A DNA stretch of 64,000 nucleotides from Torymus aiolomorphi (Eukaryota; Arthropoda; Insecta; Hymenoptera; Torymidae). The translations under genes and the position numbers were made by a program. How positions within the stretch are numbered: position 1 is the stretch's first letter; each line of letters begins with the position of its first letter. The stretch covers positions 264,010,075 to 264,074,074 of the forward strand of contig CM070873.1 of NCBI GenBank assembly GCA_036365515.1, read 5' to 3'. Positions 1 through 14,505 of the stretch are shown piece by piece. The notes under the pieces are model-generated. The model worked only from the letters and a program-made list of their open reading frames with translations. It was not told where the DNA came from and made no database searches.

Positions 1-207
1 AATGTATATTATTTTATATCACTCTAACCTCAAAATCATAACTTTAATATGATTATTCGGCTCTCGTAGTGTAAAATACGGTTCGAAACTGATGCATAAG
101 AAGACTTTTAGCTCATGTGACTTTTCTCACTCGCTTCGCTCGTGGGAAAAACGTCACATGAGCTAAATAACCGTGCCTTCCGCACCCGTGTCGAAATGTA
201 CTATTAT
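1..207 (-). repeat. Dispersed hairpin repeat, copy 1
   Basis: This is the inverted copy of 51571-51770. Shared features are the outer CGACACGGGTG and GAGGTTAGAGTG-type ends and a central hairpin built on AGCTCATGTGAC with a loop containing CGAGCGAAGCGAG. The left boundary runs off the window. There is no coding potential, so this is a non-autonomous MITE-like unit. Confidence 0.7.
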
Positions 208-1980
208 TTAACAGTAAACTTTTTAGTAAGTATTACAGTTTATTAAATCAGTTATACTGCATTCTTTCTAAATTTCAAAACACTTTGAATAAGGCAAACT
301 GTTAATTATTTCTGTAAAATAAAAGAAACCAAAAGTTTGAGAGTCTTACGCAGAAGTGAGAATTCGAGACAAGTGGAAAATTAAGAGTCTCCGAAGAAAT
401 ATGACGCAAGTCCGCCATTTTCGTCGCCGTTCTCTCGACGGCCAGTAGAACTTATTAGACTCGCGCTCTCACTCTCAAGACTTTCCTGAGCGAAGCTTGC
501 GCTCTCTTGCGCGCTCTCTCTCTCTCCTCGGGCTTATTTAAGCTGGCTTCCTAAGTGCGCATACTAAATATGATAATATTGCAACGACAAAAAACGTCAG
601 CGGTATTTAGCCCCCCTAATTACGAAATCGTGACTCGTTTGCGAACGGTTCATTTTGTTGCTCTTTGGCTAAGCTTTTCTACTTCTCGCTCTTCTTATTT
701 TCCTTACCTCTGACTCTCGGTGCATTTCCTCAATTTTCATTGCTGCTTTTTTACTTATTCGCACCACTCCGAGTAACTTCTGTTTCTACGAACGTTCTCG
801 GATATTAAAAACGGCACGGGTGACTTTTCGAGAAATTTTCAAAATATCTCATTTTCTTAATAATAGTTAATAATTTAAAAATGATCTTCATAATACACGA
901 TTAATTACCATATATACAAATTTTTCTTGCGCGTAAAATTTTTTTATATTATCATAAATTAAATTATAAATTTTTAAATCATCGTAATATCATTAATGCT
1001 TTTACAGAAACATTCTTGTCGTATCGTGCATAAAACGTTAAGATATTTTTTATCTTGTAAAATATACTTTAAGAGAAATCTCGAGCAAAAACTGAAATGA
1101 TCTGAAAATGATTTTGAGAACAGACTTTTTTCATTTTTTAAAAGGTTTGAAGACGAAATATTAAACTATTGTTTTGACTTTCAAGTTTTTTTTTTAAATC
1201 TATTTTTTTTTTTTTTTTAAATCTTTCTGATTTTTCTCTTATACAGTTTAGAAGAATTGCACATTTTTCAAAATATTACCAAAGCTTTTTATTTATATGA
1301 CGTGACCAAGATTCAATTGAACGAGTTCAGCTTTCGTATTTATAGCGATTTTCTACCATTATGTACTTACAGTGATAATTTAATTGCAGCCTATTCTTAG
1401 AAAATACTGAAGTATCTCTTGCGATCGTTTTATTTATTACTTGAAAGTTTTCATCTCTATAAGTATAAAATAGTGCTACTATTTAAATATCTCTTAAAAA
1501 GATGAAAAAAATCCACTTTTTATCTATGGGATTATATTTAAAACACTTATGTGATTTAAAACTATTTAAGCCGAGAAAATAATTGGTTATATATCCCTAG
1601 TTAACTTTATTGCTAAGAACAATATTCTGCTTTTATTTGACACTTATATACCAATTTATAGTAACTTTTAGCGTTTTCATTTGACAAAATTGATATTTTA
1701 ACGACTATAGTAATACATTCTATTATATAATATAGTAATATATTATATAATAGAGGTACATTGTCTTATCGTTACATATTGATTTTTTATAAAAATGCTT
1801 TCATTTGATTCACACATTAACGATAAAATATCGATAATTTTCTACCAGGAATTTTCCCTTTATGATTGAATACACTTATCATTCCTTTTTATAGTGTATA
1901 TTATGTAACAATGATTACTCAATGATACTTATATAAAAGAAAATAAATAAAAATTTAATAACACCGATAAATTTCGATAT
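208..1980. other. Gene-free AT-rich stretch
   Basis: No credible coding region was seen. It contains a GC-richer patch at about 400-800 with short TC runs, poly-A/T runs near 1170-1220, and a nearly perfect AT palindrome at 1719-1754. Confidence 0.5.
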
Positions 1981-1982
1981 TA

Positions 1983-3082
1983 CACTGACAGAAAAACCCG
2001 GGGAAAAATTCCTATGTTGCTCTTGGAAGTTGCCCACAACTGCTTAAAATCGAAATATTTACTATCTTTTATATGAAAAAATCCAATGTCACAAGTAAAA
2101 CTTCCTATGCCAGCATAGTAAAAATTAACACGTGACTAATGGAACTTTATCTTTTGTACATTTTCCCAGGCTAGCATGGTAAAAATTGAGAGAGTTTTAG
2201 AGTAAGAATTCACACGTTCAATCGTAAACACCCCGCGAGTGCACGAAAAGTTGACCTCTTCAATGTCAAAATAGGAAAGATTCAGACAGATACATGTCAA
2301 CAAACTCAATCCACCTTGGCAACATCGAGACAAAACACAAACGCTAAACGCAACAACTGAATGTGCGTTCTAATCCAACATACTTGTTTTTTTTTTTTTT
2401 TTTATTTTTTATGATAAGACAATTTTTAAAATCATTGTTTATTTGTAATATTTTTAAGGAAGGTTGTGAAAAACCATTATATCGAAAATACAAATTCATT
2501 AATAAATAAATGAGCTTGTTTAATTTAAGGTATTGGTAATAGTTATAAAATGTTAAACAATATTCTTAATATATAACATTTGTAATAAATTACGTTAAAA
2601 TAGAGAATAATATTATTCGAGTTAAAGCATAATTTGTTATAAAATTAGCGCGCATAACTTACGTAAGTTTGGGGATATACAAGTTCCAAAATTTTGTAGG
2701 ACATATGTCTTTTAGGTAAGTGGTTAGCGCTCCCGACTACCGTGCCAAGGGTTCCAGGTTCGAGTCTCGATGCCGTCAAAAATTTTTAATTTATTTAATA
2801 TATTTTCTTTAATCATGTTTAATTCAAAAATAACTTCTGTATTGTCTAAATATAATAATTATGTGTCTGATACTCGCTCCCCCACTCCTAAAAAAAAAAG
2901 ATGTAATAATTTTTTTCGCTCTTTAAAATCAGTTATAAAAAAATTCCCATGTTAGACTTGGAATTTTTCCTACGTGTATTGCAATTTCTGCTAAAAATCC
3001 GACATATGGTCGAGTTACGATTCCAACATAGTAATTTTTACATGACAACATAAGAATTTTTACCAGATTTTTTCTGTCAGTG
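1983..3082. mobile_element. TA-flanked TIR element (CACTGACAG ends), 1.1 kb
   Basis: Both ends carry CACTGACAGAAAAA in inverted orientation, followed by imperfect inverted similarity over about 40 bp. TA dinucleotides flank it at 1981-1982 and 3083-3084, as expected for Tc1/mariner-type target duplication. No transposase is encoded, so it is non-autonomous. The interior repeats short GCATAGTAAAAATT-like motifs and carries a tRNA-like unit at 2710-2777. The superfamily assignment is inferred from the TA target only. Confidence 0.7.
2710..2777 (+). tRNA. tRNA-like sequence (SINE-type or tRNA relic)
   Basis: A box A-like AGGTAAGTGGTTAGC (from 2714) and a box B GGTTCGAGTC (2757-2766) are spaced as in tRNA genes, and a T5 run follows within 20 bp. 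The acceptor ends do not pair, so this is not a functional tRNA. It lies inside the TA-flanked element and is probably a captured tRNA-derived unit. Confidence 0.45.
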
Positions 3083-3650
3083 TAGGTATAATTTGGACTT
3101 AAATAAATTCTATAAAAATTATTCCACCTTTTTTCAACAATTATGGTTTTTTAGTTAAATTAGTAACATATGTTGTATTCTGAATATGTAAATAAAGAAA
3201 CGACAAATGATTTTTCAATCATTCTTTCGGTTTGTCCAATAAAAAATTCTTTCATTCTTGTGTATCACAATATTTCTATCTGCCTATCTGAAATTACATA
3301 CTTGTCGACATTCTCCTATTATCCGTGAATTTTATTCTATTTTTCATTTTTACTAGTTATCTTCACCTCTGCTATTCGTACAACAGATTTATGTACACAA
3401 CGTATATAAGTACATATGAAACAGAATATAATTTGTCTAGTCAGATATAAAAAAAAAAGAAATCTCACAGCTAGATGTTTTGAAACTTATATTCTGAATC
3501 AACGTACTTTACATCTATCGTACATATAGCATCAGCGACCTATTTTTGTCCTCCATTTGTTAGCCCAGTACATAATTTTAAAAAATGTATAAATGAATTA
3601 AAATAATGCAATATTTGATGCAGGAATCTGTAATTGGCTCTGACCTTCCC
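3083..3650. other. Gene-free AT-rich spacer
   Basis: I see no ORF, RNA gene or repeat boundary here. The composition is AT-rich, like the flanking mobile DNA. Confidence 0.4.
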
Positions 3651-3654
3651 TTAA

Positions 3655-4070
3655 GGTTGTATTGGCCGCAAGGTCCCTACCAAAAGTTAGTTTTTCACGT
3701 TAAAACTGCGATAAATAATTATGTAAAGCAATTGATCAATTTTTAGTTCTCGCGATCAATGTATTAATGCAATTGGAATATTATAAGCTTTAAAAATCCA
3801 AAATCAAAGCAAAATTGTAAACTCGGCACTATTTTTTAAAAAATGGTCATTACGTTGAAATTAGTGCATTTTGACGATTTAAAAAAAAAATAGTGCCGAG
3901 TTTACAATTTTGCTTTGATTTTGGATTTTTAAAGCTTATAATATTCCAATTGCATTAATACATTGATAGCGACAACTAAAAATTGATCAATTCCTTTACA
4001 TAATTATTTATCGCAGTTTTAACGTGAAAAACTAACTTTTGGCAGGGGGGATCTTACGGCCAATACAACC
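3655..4070. mobile_element. TTAA-flanked foldback element, 416 bp
   Basis: Two long arms of about 190 bp are inverted copies around a short centre near 3865. The ends read GGTTGTATTGGCCG and its complement. TTAA flanks both sides (3651-3654 and 4071-4074), the target used by piggyBac-type elements. There is no coding region. This is a MITE-like foldback; piggyBac relationship is inferred from TTAA. Confidence 0.75.
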
Positions 4071-7000
4071 TTAAAACATTTGCAAAACATGATAAGTCTC
4101 GAAATGGAGACTAAAATACTTATGAGATTTTTATTCGCACTCTGATTGATGAAATATTATTAAATAACAAAGTAAGCTTGAAGATTTTTATAGTTTTTAA
4201 ATTTGAATGATGTTAAGTTCTAAAGATATGAAATCCATACGCAAAATCTTCTAGTAATAATAAACTTGAACATATATTTAAACATATATATGAATATAAT
4301 ATTTTTGATTTTAGTAATCGTTGATTAAATCATTACCATTAAAGAATTGTAAGAAGACGTGAAAATACTTGTAGCAAGAATGAATAAAGTTTCGAAAAGT
4401 GCAAGGGTAATGCATGCTCCCGTATTAAGTTTTAAGAAATCCGGGGATTTGGCGAAGCATCTCGATAATCGGGCGGATAAAAAGGGCGAATTACGTGCAA
4501 GGTAGCCGGTTGGTAGGCGGGGTAGGGAGAGAGAGAGAATGTAAAACTAGCGAGCGAGAGGAGAACGCAGCAGCTTTTCCTGCTGGGGGCTGAGAAAATA
4601 GTCATGGCCCCTTTAGCGGGGCGGCCGGACCGGCGCGATGGACTCGGTGGGTGGTTCCCGTTCGAATCCCGGGATGCCCCGTGTTCGCATGCCCAACCCC
4701 ATCCCACCCCTTCCGGCGCAAATGATTTTCCCTCTCCTTCCTCTCCCCCTCTCTGTCCACCCACTCGACTCGGAGGACCGAGCGCCTCCTCTTCGCTCGC
4801 GACCTCTCGGACTTATCGAGCTTCTATTTTCCCTGGATTCTGTGCACCTGGTTCACGCATTCATTCACGCAATCTATCGACTATTTCGCTTCGAAATTTT
4901 TATTGATACAGCAGAATAACAAAATATTTGCAATTCTATTGAAATTTATTCAAACCGAAGGTAAAGACAACACTTAACAATAACACTCGAGCGTAAAATG
5001 GCAAGGGAGTTTTATCTGGAATGCCGTCGTAGGCAATTATTCATAGGAAAGCTAGTTAGCAGAAGAAAGCTAAGATTCGAATCACGTGCGCGGTAAATTT
5101 CGAAGCTAATCTGGAGACGGCGGGTTGAGAATTTCGCGTTTCACTCCACCCCCATCGGCGCGCTGCGGAGACACAAACATTCCGGGGGCGTCAGCTATAG
5201 GTATAGAGAGCTCCGCCGCGGATGACTCCTCTCGCTCCCATCCCGGCGGCATTGTCCGCAGCGTCCGCATTCGCGGGCGCGGGACGCGGGGGAGAGAGAA
5301 GGAGCAACGCGGACGCGGAGAACGCGGAACCGCGGCCCAGTCATCGCGCGGAGGGCAGGCGTGAGCCAGGCGCTCTCGAAGCCGCGGGGGGAAAAGGCCA
5401 CCACCTCCGGGCGACTTGTCCGCGAAAGGAGAAGAGCTCTCTCTCTCTCTTTCTCTCTATCTCCTCCCGCCGCTGCTGCGCTTCTCCGCCGCCGCCGCGA
5501 CAGAAGCGTAATGATTTTGTTTTAAGGGCGTGTTTAATTATGAATCCGCATCCGGGCGAGGCTCCACCCAGTGCCACCACCGCCGCAGCCGCCGCTGCAG
5601 ACGCAGAAAGAGAGAGAGAGAGAGAGAGAGAGGAGGAAGGTGTGGTGGCGCGCCGGTGTAAAGTGCAACGTGGGGAGGAGGGCCGTGCGCGCGCTCTCGA
5701 GACTCGTCCGCGCTATGCGCCGCGAGGCTGTTCAGGGTGCGCGAGGAGAGGCGTCGCGGCGACGTCTAGCTGCTGTTGTTGCTGGCCCCTCGCCTTAATT
5801 GCGAGCTGCATTATCTATGTGCTCGCTGAATTTTCTAATTACTTATTTTGCCAGCGCGCGCTCCGATGCGCCTAATATCTTTGGCAGGCCGGCTGCATGC
5901 ATTTAATTGGTAGCTTCTTTTCTCCTAGGCTCCAGCAATGCACGCTTGGATATCCCCGCGGAGCCGCCCACGTCGGCGCTTTCAACTACCGGACGCGAGA
6001 AACTGTTTCTTTACATTACATTTAGACTTACAATCCTTTCTTTTTAAATATCTATTCGAATCTTCATGATGCATACCAGGATTAGAATAATAATTCAACG
6101 TTAATAATTCAATAATTCAACGAATAATAAAATAATAATTGATGACTGTAAACTGACTTGAATTATAGTAATCATTATGGAGACCTCTTCCTCCGAGTGT
6201 AACGCTATACTGCGATATAATAAAAATAAGACTTATTTTTATTATTGTCCTAAATCGTCCAAACTTTTAACTAAATGAAATTCTTTCTTCGTGGGCGTTG
6301 CATAAAACGTACAAATCTCATTTTCGAAGGAAATTCAGTGTGAGGGCGTAAGTAAGGCGAATATAAAAAGAGTGTGGATGCGCCGAGAATAAGCAGTGGT
6401 AACTGTGAAAACCCATTCAGACAGGCGCTCCTTGTCATTTTTTCCTTTCTTTTTACATATAAAAAAAAAAAGGTATAACGACGAGTTTACATTCGCATTT
6501 ACAAGAGCGCGAATAAAGCGCCGAGCGTTTTGCAAGGCATCACACACTCGAGATGTCGTGCTGAATTCACGTTGCTCCCAGCTGTTCCTCTGTCCTTTTC
6601 ACGCGGAGAAAAAGGAGAAAGGTGGGCTCCGCCGAGCCGAAAATCGCTGCACTCTTTGAGAGCGCGGGAGGACAGGGCGCCGCGAAGAAGGACACCTCGT
6701 TGATTCCTCGCCGGCTTTGCATTCAGTCACTCGAGCGACGAGTCGAGCATGTCCCGGCTAAGCGCTGAAAAGCGCGACTGTAAAGCTAAAGCCCGTTGTG
6801 CTCGCGCGGGGGCAGCTCGCGTAGCTTTTGAGGTTAACCGTCGACTCGCAGCTGGATTAATTTAACCGCGGCGGTGGTAGCAGCCACCCGCAGGCGCTAG
6901 CTGCCCACACCTAAACGCTTGTAACCTGCCCATAATTCGTTGCGTTATTATAATTCAGCTGTCGGGGTTCACGCCCCCACCTTTTACGAGCCCCCGTCGA

Positions 7001-7386
7001 TCGAAACCGCGATTTCCCATTTTCTGCCGTGACAGCTCTTTGCATCAAGCTGCCACTCTGTGATTCCAACAGCTCTTGCCAACAAAATCGAAAAACAATC
7101 TTTCGGGATAACAGGCAACTCGGAAAGAGAGACGTTTTAAGGAGAAATTCTTCCAGACCGTCAAGGGTTTCTCGGAAAAATAGTTGAGACGCAAGAGTAG
7201 ATGCAGGCGGGCGGTTGGCGCGCTCCAGTAATCGAGGCAAATAGGAAAATTGCGGCAATTGTATAAGAAGAGAGTGCGCGAATCCTCTGGGCGGGAAATT
7301 GCGAATGCTCGAGCGGCGCCTCGGCGGCCCCTCATATATGCCGCTGCCTTTCGCGATTCCTCGCATCACGGAACTTGGCCTCCATT

Positions 7387-7389
<3 letters not shown>

Positions 7390-7443
<54 letters not shown>
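7390..7443 (+). repeat. (TC)n microsatellite
   Basis: About 27 uninterrupted TC units, immediately followed by an imperfect pyrimidine tract. Confidence 0.95.
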
Positions 7444-7448
<5 letters not shown>

Positions 7449-10400
7449 CCTTACTCTCCCTTGGTCGACCTCGGACACAGGGGTAGTGTGGAGGACAATT
7501 AAAATAGCTGCGCTTAGCCGGGGCGCGCGGAGCGGGGGAGCGCTGGGGGAGAGGGCGAAAGAATGCGAGCGAGGGGCAGCGCCGGACGACGACGCTTCGG
7601 ACGGACGCTGCGCCACGTACGCCGCCGCCGCCGCCGCCACCGCTGCTGCTGCTGCTGCTGCTAAGTTCTTTCCGCTCGGCTGCAGGCAGAAAGGGAATTA
7701 TTTTAATTGCGGACAGCCCCGCACGACCAACAGCCCGCGCCCGCACACACAGCCGCTCTTTCTCTCTCCTTTTGCGCGCAGACTCTTACGATATGCTCTC
7801 CGCAAATTTCAGACCGCCTAGGTACACATACGTACGTACGCGCGCGTGTGCAGAAACCTAGCGGGCTGCAGTGGCCAGCCCCGCGTGCCCAATCGTTTTG
7901 CCCTGCCCACTCTTAATGAATTCCTCTTGTGATTATCTTGTTACTTTAATGCTCCCCGTGTACCCTTATTCCAGACCCCCTTTTTTTTGCTTTTTCAAGA
8001 CCTATCACGCTGTTTTTGCATTCTTACATTCGCCTCGGATCATTAACTCGACTCCCTACTTAAAATATTTTCTGAACTTTATTTTGCTAAATTTTTTGTC
8101 TCTAGAGAATTGAGAAAAGAAATAAAACTCTGTAATAAGAGAAACGTTTTGAAAAATATATATACATAAAAAACATAAGGTATTTATTTATCATTTATAA
8201 AAAGGCGAGGTACATTTTCAAATATTTATACGTATTCGCTCGCGCAGCCGTTGTAATATACGTAGGTATTTTATATTTATTTCGTGAAAACAAGTCGAGC
8301 GCTGGCGAAATGTATGTCGTTGTTCCAGGAGAATGTTCTCCGAATTTATTTGAGCCGGGAAAAATTATATGACGAGCAAAGTGCGTGAAGAGAGGCTGGC
8401 GAAGCACTCGCTAAGACTCTTCCGTGTAGCTCTTCCCACGAGAAAAGGCCAACGTACGTCCTAAATATTTCTCGAAAACGAGGCCCTGTTCAGTCGCAAA
8501 CAACCGAAACCCCTCGTGCAAAACTATCTCGGCATCTCCCTCCGGATTACACAAGTGCTCGCCTCGTGCGCGCCATTGTACTCGAAAAAGTTATAGGGGT
8601 AGGAGCAATCATCGAGTGACCACTCGCCACATTCTTTTATTTTTAACGAATCCGAGAAATTCCGTTTATCGTATCTTGGCATCATCATTATCATAAATTA
8701 ATGATTCAGCAAAGAGTGCGCTGTCTTGTAATAAATACTTGATGCTATGCCGAAACCAATTGTTTCTTGTATCTATACCAGAAAGAAAAAGTAGAAAGAG
8801 CTTTCCATTGTTAAATATTTTTTAGTCAGGATTTTTGGCAAATAAGCGTCTAGGCCGGAGAAAAGCTCTGTGATGGCTCGAACGACTGGTACATACTCGG
8901 CCAAGCAGGCAGTGCAGCCCAAAGAGGGGAAAAAGGCATGGGGAGCTGAAGAATCGCCGGCGCGCAGACTGCACTTTTTCAAGCTTCTGCTGCTGGCTGT
9001 AGGCGAAGAGCCGAGGGCCTCGGCCTTATTGTTAAGTAGCGAACGCGGGGCGATTCCAGCTCGTCGCCTAAGATGACGAAATTACCCGAGCACGAGGGGA
9101 TATAATTAATGACAATTAATCTCTCGTGCGCGGTTTCGCGCGGGCGCGTTAACACACAGTAATTATTCCGGATTATAAAGGTCGAGGGCCTCGCATGTGC
9201 CAGCGCGACTGAAGGGCTGTTCACTCGAACTGTTCACTTGGCATTTACACCGGCGGTACGCGCGCGGGCGAACCCTCTAAATCGCTCAAACGTCCGCACA
9301 CACGTACACGCATACATCCTTTTTGACAAAACAATGCAGCAGCCCGCCTGTGAGCCCTGGCCATTCTTCTCCCCGACGTAGCTTTCTCGCGCGCCAAGGG
9401 TCTGAGAGCCCCGACACTGCTCGACGCGCGAATTTCGCTTCTTTTCAACATCGACACTTGCACCGGCACACTTATCGCCTTCAATATTCGCCGCGCCTGC
9501 GACGATTATCGTGTCTCGCATAGCGCGAGATTTTACACTTTTCAGAATCCTCCACACTTTTTTCGCTTATTTGTGCAGAAAAAGGCTGTTTCCAGTGAAA
9601 TATTCGATAAAAATTAGTAGAATCTATTTAATGGTATGGTTTAGCGCGGAAGACAGTAAATGAGATATACTCCGTAAAAAGTGTCTGGTATGAGGGTTGT
9701 TTGTTGGCAATAGCGAGCAAACATGCAGCGTAATGTCATCATTTAGGCCGCGAAGGAAATTAAGCGGAAAACTGTTATCGCAAACAAGGAGCGTTCATCA
9801 ATGTGATTTAAGTAGTCGCGGGACGAGCGATGCCATAGATGTAATGACGTTCCGCGGTCTCGTTAATCGTTGAACAAATGAGCTCATATGCGACAGGTAA
9901 TGTCAATGTGCATTCGTGCGACCCCGAGCTGCTTTGCGGTAATGATTATTGCGTCCTGTAACTGCCGTAAGCGCGCCGGGAGCTGCTGCCGCTGCTGCCG
10001 TCTCGTCGAGTCGCATACGTGGCCGTTTCCTCCTGCTGCTCAAATTGAGTCCTTGCTGCCAACCGCAGACGATGCACCGCCTCGTTCATCCAAGATTACA
10101 CGAGGCATTCGATTACTCAGCCTTACAAAGCGGATTGCGCGTCCATTACACGCAAATGAGCAATCGCCTGTCGCGGCACGATGCCGCTCCAATTCCGTAT
10201 TGTAACTCGTCATTCTTTTCTTAAGATGATGCACGTCTTGGAAAATTATTTCGATCGAAATAAACAAATGCAATATTCGACATTGATAAAGGAAATAAGC
10301 AGCATTTTAATATATCATAAGACCGAAAGCTGATAATAATAGATGGAGATTTACTTGGGAAGTGGTTGGGGCTGTGAGTTACTAATCCAGATAAATAATA

Positions 10401-10706
10401 GGAAATAAAAAGTGTCCGTAGAGCGGAGTTTGGGATAATGCAGGGGCATCGAGACGAACACACGAAGGAGAAACAGAGCGGAGAGGCCTCGTAACAAATG
10501 CTCGGTACTCGATCTAAATTGAGTTAGAGACTTCTGTCTCGGTTTTCCTCTCACCTATACGCCCGCTCACCCCTCGACCGGAGACTTCGGCAATATCCGA
10601 GCGCTGCCCCTAAGCCAGGCGCGCCCGGGATATCCAGTCGGAGACTTTTCCAACACGATCGCATTACCGTGGCCTTTTTCTCGAGACCTATCTGCCGCCA
10701 CGGGGC

Positions 10707-10724
10707 GGGGGGGGGGGGGGGGGG
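10707..10724 (+). repeat. Homopolymer G run, 18 bases
   Basis: An uninterrupted run of 18 G in a GC-rich setting. It may form G-quadruplex structure and its length is prone to sequencing error. Confidence 0.9.
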
Positions 10725-13700
10725 ATAGATTTTTCTCCACGGACTTAATCTAAGCCCCGGGTATAAAGACGGGGCGCGGTGGGCAGGTTCTCGCGTCCTG
10801 AGCCCGAGAGAGGCTCGTTCCGCTGCTGTAAATCCTCCGCCGAGTGTATCAACGGATACACTTCGATCTGCGACGGAATTTAATTAAGTGCTGAAAGATG
10901 ACGGTTAATCGCTTACCTTCTGTCTCTGATATTTCTAGCTATCTTCAAATTAAAAGTCTGCATTTTTATTTCATTAAATTCGTGATGCATATTATCTTAT
11001 CCGTTTTTCGTAATATAAGTATAAACAACATTCAATACTGTAGTAAATATAGATTGTGACATCCCTAACATAAAACATATCTAATACTACAGGATAAATT
11101 CATAAGATTCGTCGCATTAGAATAAACAGAGACATTATTTATAGAGCCGAAGAGAATGAATGCGTTTCGCTATTTTTCATCTGCTATGGCAAAGCTATTA
11201 ATCATTTCGTTAATAGAAGCAATAAGCATAAGGTTTCGTGCACAATGTTTCCAAGCGATATCGATAGTTAATGTGCGTGGAGCGACTCGTATTCGTCGCA
11301 GGAGACTCTCGCGTAATGAAATGAGTGTGTCTAAGCCCAGAACCCCGACCACTTATTTTGAGAAGCACGCCGCCTATTACGGCTGTTCTCCCTTGCGCTC
11401 TTCGAGCATTTCGTGACGTGTTCCCTTCTTCTGATTAATGATTTCGCCATCGTGGCTGTGTGTCTCCTTTCGTCCCCTTTCCGTTTCTTTTACTCGATTT
11501 TCCTCTCGATCCTGCCATCTCAGTATGTATTACGGAATTTCATTTTCTTCGGTTGTCTATCTTCGATAACACATAGTTTTCCTTTATAAACATTTTGATA
11601 ATAATTTTCCGTCGCGTCCAAATTCCATATTAGTACTATTTACAGCATGCTACTGCAGAATAAAAAGCTATTTCGATAATTAAAGTATCGGAATAGGTTA
11701 ATAGTACAGCACGCTAGTCAACTTTAACGTCGCCTAATGATTTAATTCTTGGAAGAAGAATTGTATTTGCGGTAAAGGTTAAGACGAGAGGAGAGGTTGA
11801 AAATCAGGCTATCGCCCGCAGGATCGGTGGAGTGGCGCGCATAGAGAATAGGCGAAGGAGCCGTCTTTTCCCTCGCGACTTTTCCGTCCTCCGGGCCTCG
11901 GTAAGAAACTGCATTGTGATTCCGCTCGTCTGCCAACTTACTAACGATGCTCGGGCGATGCTCGCCGACTTCCTTAGCCAATACCCCACAATTAGCTTAT
12001 CCTATTAAAACGCCCTCTCCTCAGAATTTCGTTAAAATTAACCTCTACTCCTAGGCGCCAATTTCTTCTGCTGCGCCTTCTTCATCCTCTCCTCTTGCAC
12101 TTTGCTCTCTTTGACTTCGTGGTCTGCTTTCGAATCTCGATAAACACGCAATCGTCGACTTCCATCTTTTTCCACAGCTACAATTGTTTATTCTTCTTTC
12201 ATTTAACACAATTACGTGTCTTCATTTCGTTTCTACTTAATAAATTTAAATTGTATAATGAGATCTTTTATTCTTAACTAATTCACTAAAAATACTTGTA
12301 TAATGGCTTGATAAGTTCGTAGTTGAAAGATAACCAATGTTCCAAGTAATGCTACAGAACGAAGCCCTGATTTCGACAGTCGATTATTCAAACGTAAAAT
12401 AAGCGACACTCCTACAAAAGTAAGCGAGGGGAATGGAAGTATAGATTCGCACACGTACAGCCGGCATCATACATCTGTTTCTTTCGCTAGATGTAGATCC
12501 GGGGTGACGATGACCTGCCAAATCCCCGCAGAGCTTTACAGAGCGGCTGGCTTCTGTATATAGGGTGCCATTATCAAAATGGACTCGTTTTTCTTCTCGC
12601 ACCTCTCAGCTCCTTTTTCTCACTCCTCGCACCCTCCTTCTTCACTGCTATTTTCCCCGTTTTATTTACGGATTTTCTTTACCACGCTCGATGAGAGTGG
12701 AGCAACATTAATTAATGATGATGCCTTTCATTTTATCATTCACTTATCCCTTAATATCCAAACTTATTGATATGATGTGTACTAAAAACAAAACTCTTGT
12801 TTCCTCTTAGTTGACTAATATTTTTTTTAAATAAATGTATTTTATATAAACAGTTTGAGAAACTCTGCCATTTGGTGAGAAAATGTGTACTGTTAACAAG
12901 ATAAATAGAATTAGTAATAAAAGTGTGACAATGCCAGGTTTATATATCATATATTGTGTTTGGAATGACAATGTGCCAGTTGATGAATTATGACAGGACG
13001 GCTTCGTATTATAGGGACGATAATTCAGTTTTCTGGAAATAGATCATCGACCCGAGCATAAGATACTGGTCAGTGGCTGGCTTATAAAGTATTCTCGGCT
13101 TATTCTCTTCGAATCCCACAGGAATCCGAGAAGTCCCCACTCTGAACGTCCCCTTGAGCTAACTGAAGGTTTTAAGCTACTTATCTCTTGTAGCTCTCTA
13201 TTTTTCTAGTACTAACTAGATCAAGAAACAATATCTTGTTGGAAATAATACACAGTATAAGAATAACAAACTTTTTTCTTATACCTCCAATATTTATTCT
13301 GAAAGTTGATATTTTCCCAGTATATTTTCTCTTTCTTCGCGTTGTTTTTTTCTTCTCAAATAATCAATGTTTATAAAAAAAAAATTAATTTCTCAACTTT
13401 AATTAATTTCTCTCTGTTAATTATATAGTTAAAATGAAAGTTGGACTTTTAACGAACAAATTTATTAACAGTTTATCCGCTAATTACAACAATGACGAAA
13501 CAAGAATATTATTTAATTTAAAATTCTAATGTAAAAATTAGTTTGTCAACCCATGTTATATTATAAATTGAATTTCCCTTTATTGAAACATAACAGATTG
13601 TAAAGGACAAGGAAACATCCCAGGGGAGGCCAACAAGCTAACTTAACTGAAATCTTGAGGATTTTATTTGAGGTCAGCGCAGAAGCGAAGGGTGAGCCAT

Positions 13701-14440
13701 CCCCTCATTTTTTAAATCCTGTCCGTCTCGAGGCTTCGGACAGCGTACCCGACTGCGAGGGCTATAATGGTAAGACGAACAAGAGGATCTCGTCTCAAGC
13801 GGCAAAGTAGGCACTCGGTCAGCCGAGGACGATCGAGGGGTCGTGTCCGCGCAGCTCCCGTCCTCTTGCATTCCTAAATGGCCTTCGAACTGTATAACCC
13901 TCCCTACTTTCCCAACCCCATCGTTCCACGTACGCAACAGGTGATTCGTTCCCGATATCGGCCCGGCGCTGAGGCAGCGACAGCACACCCTCAGCTCCGC
14001 GTCTACCTAACGCGTATCACCTCCCCACTAATTTTATCCGCTCAACTCTCTATATATTGGAAAATGGAAAAATAGTTATTCTAACTGATTCAAGTCCCCG
14101 GGGAGGAGTGAAACTTGTCTTTTTTCGAAGTCTACATATAGTTCTCACCATTTTAATTGACGTAAATCAGTTTATAATACTAGTGCTTTATGCAATTAAT
14201 ATAAAGAAACATTTAGTACATTTTTTTACATCCTCTCTATAAAAAGCTGGAATTCAATTAGAAAACGTTGACGATGGCTTGATGATTTGAAAGCGATGAA
14301 AATTTATTCGAAGTTAAAAGCCGTGCGCTGTCGAGTAAAAATTCATCAAGAATCTGGGGAGGAAAAGCCGAAAAGTCTGACAGTGCGGGTCGTAGACATA
14401 AATTTTCATGATTCGCGCGTCGCAGTCGCGCGGAGAGGGT

Positions 14441-14443
<3 letters not shown>

Positions 14444-14502
<59 letters not shown>
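14444..14502 (+). repeat. (AG)n microsatellite
   Basis: About 29 uninterrupted AG units. Confidence 0.95.

Positions 14503-14505
<3 letters not shown>

Noticed and set aside
4599..4682. tRNA-like sequence with GGGGC/GCCCC ends and a CGTTCGAATCC box B
   Set aside because: Only about 63 nt lie between the pairing ends, box A is poor and no D or anticodon arm folds.
5222..5875. 217-codon open frame in GC-rich DNA
   Set aside because: It is Ala/Arg/Glu low-complexity sequence driven by CpG content and a GA tract; there is no domain, splice signal or similarity.
7375..7821. Long frames reading as Leu-Ser or Arg-Glu strings
   Set aside because: These are translations of TC/GA microsatellites in several frames. 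The same applies at 14.4, 22.5, 23.7, 28.3, 33.5, 33.7 and 35.1 kb.
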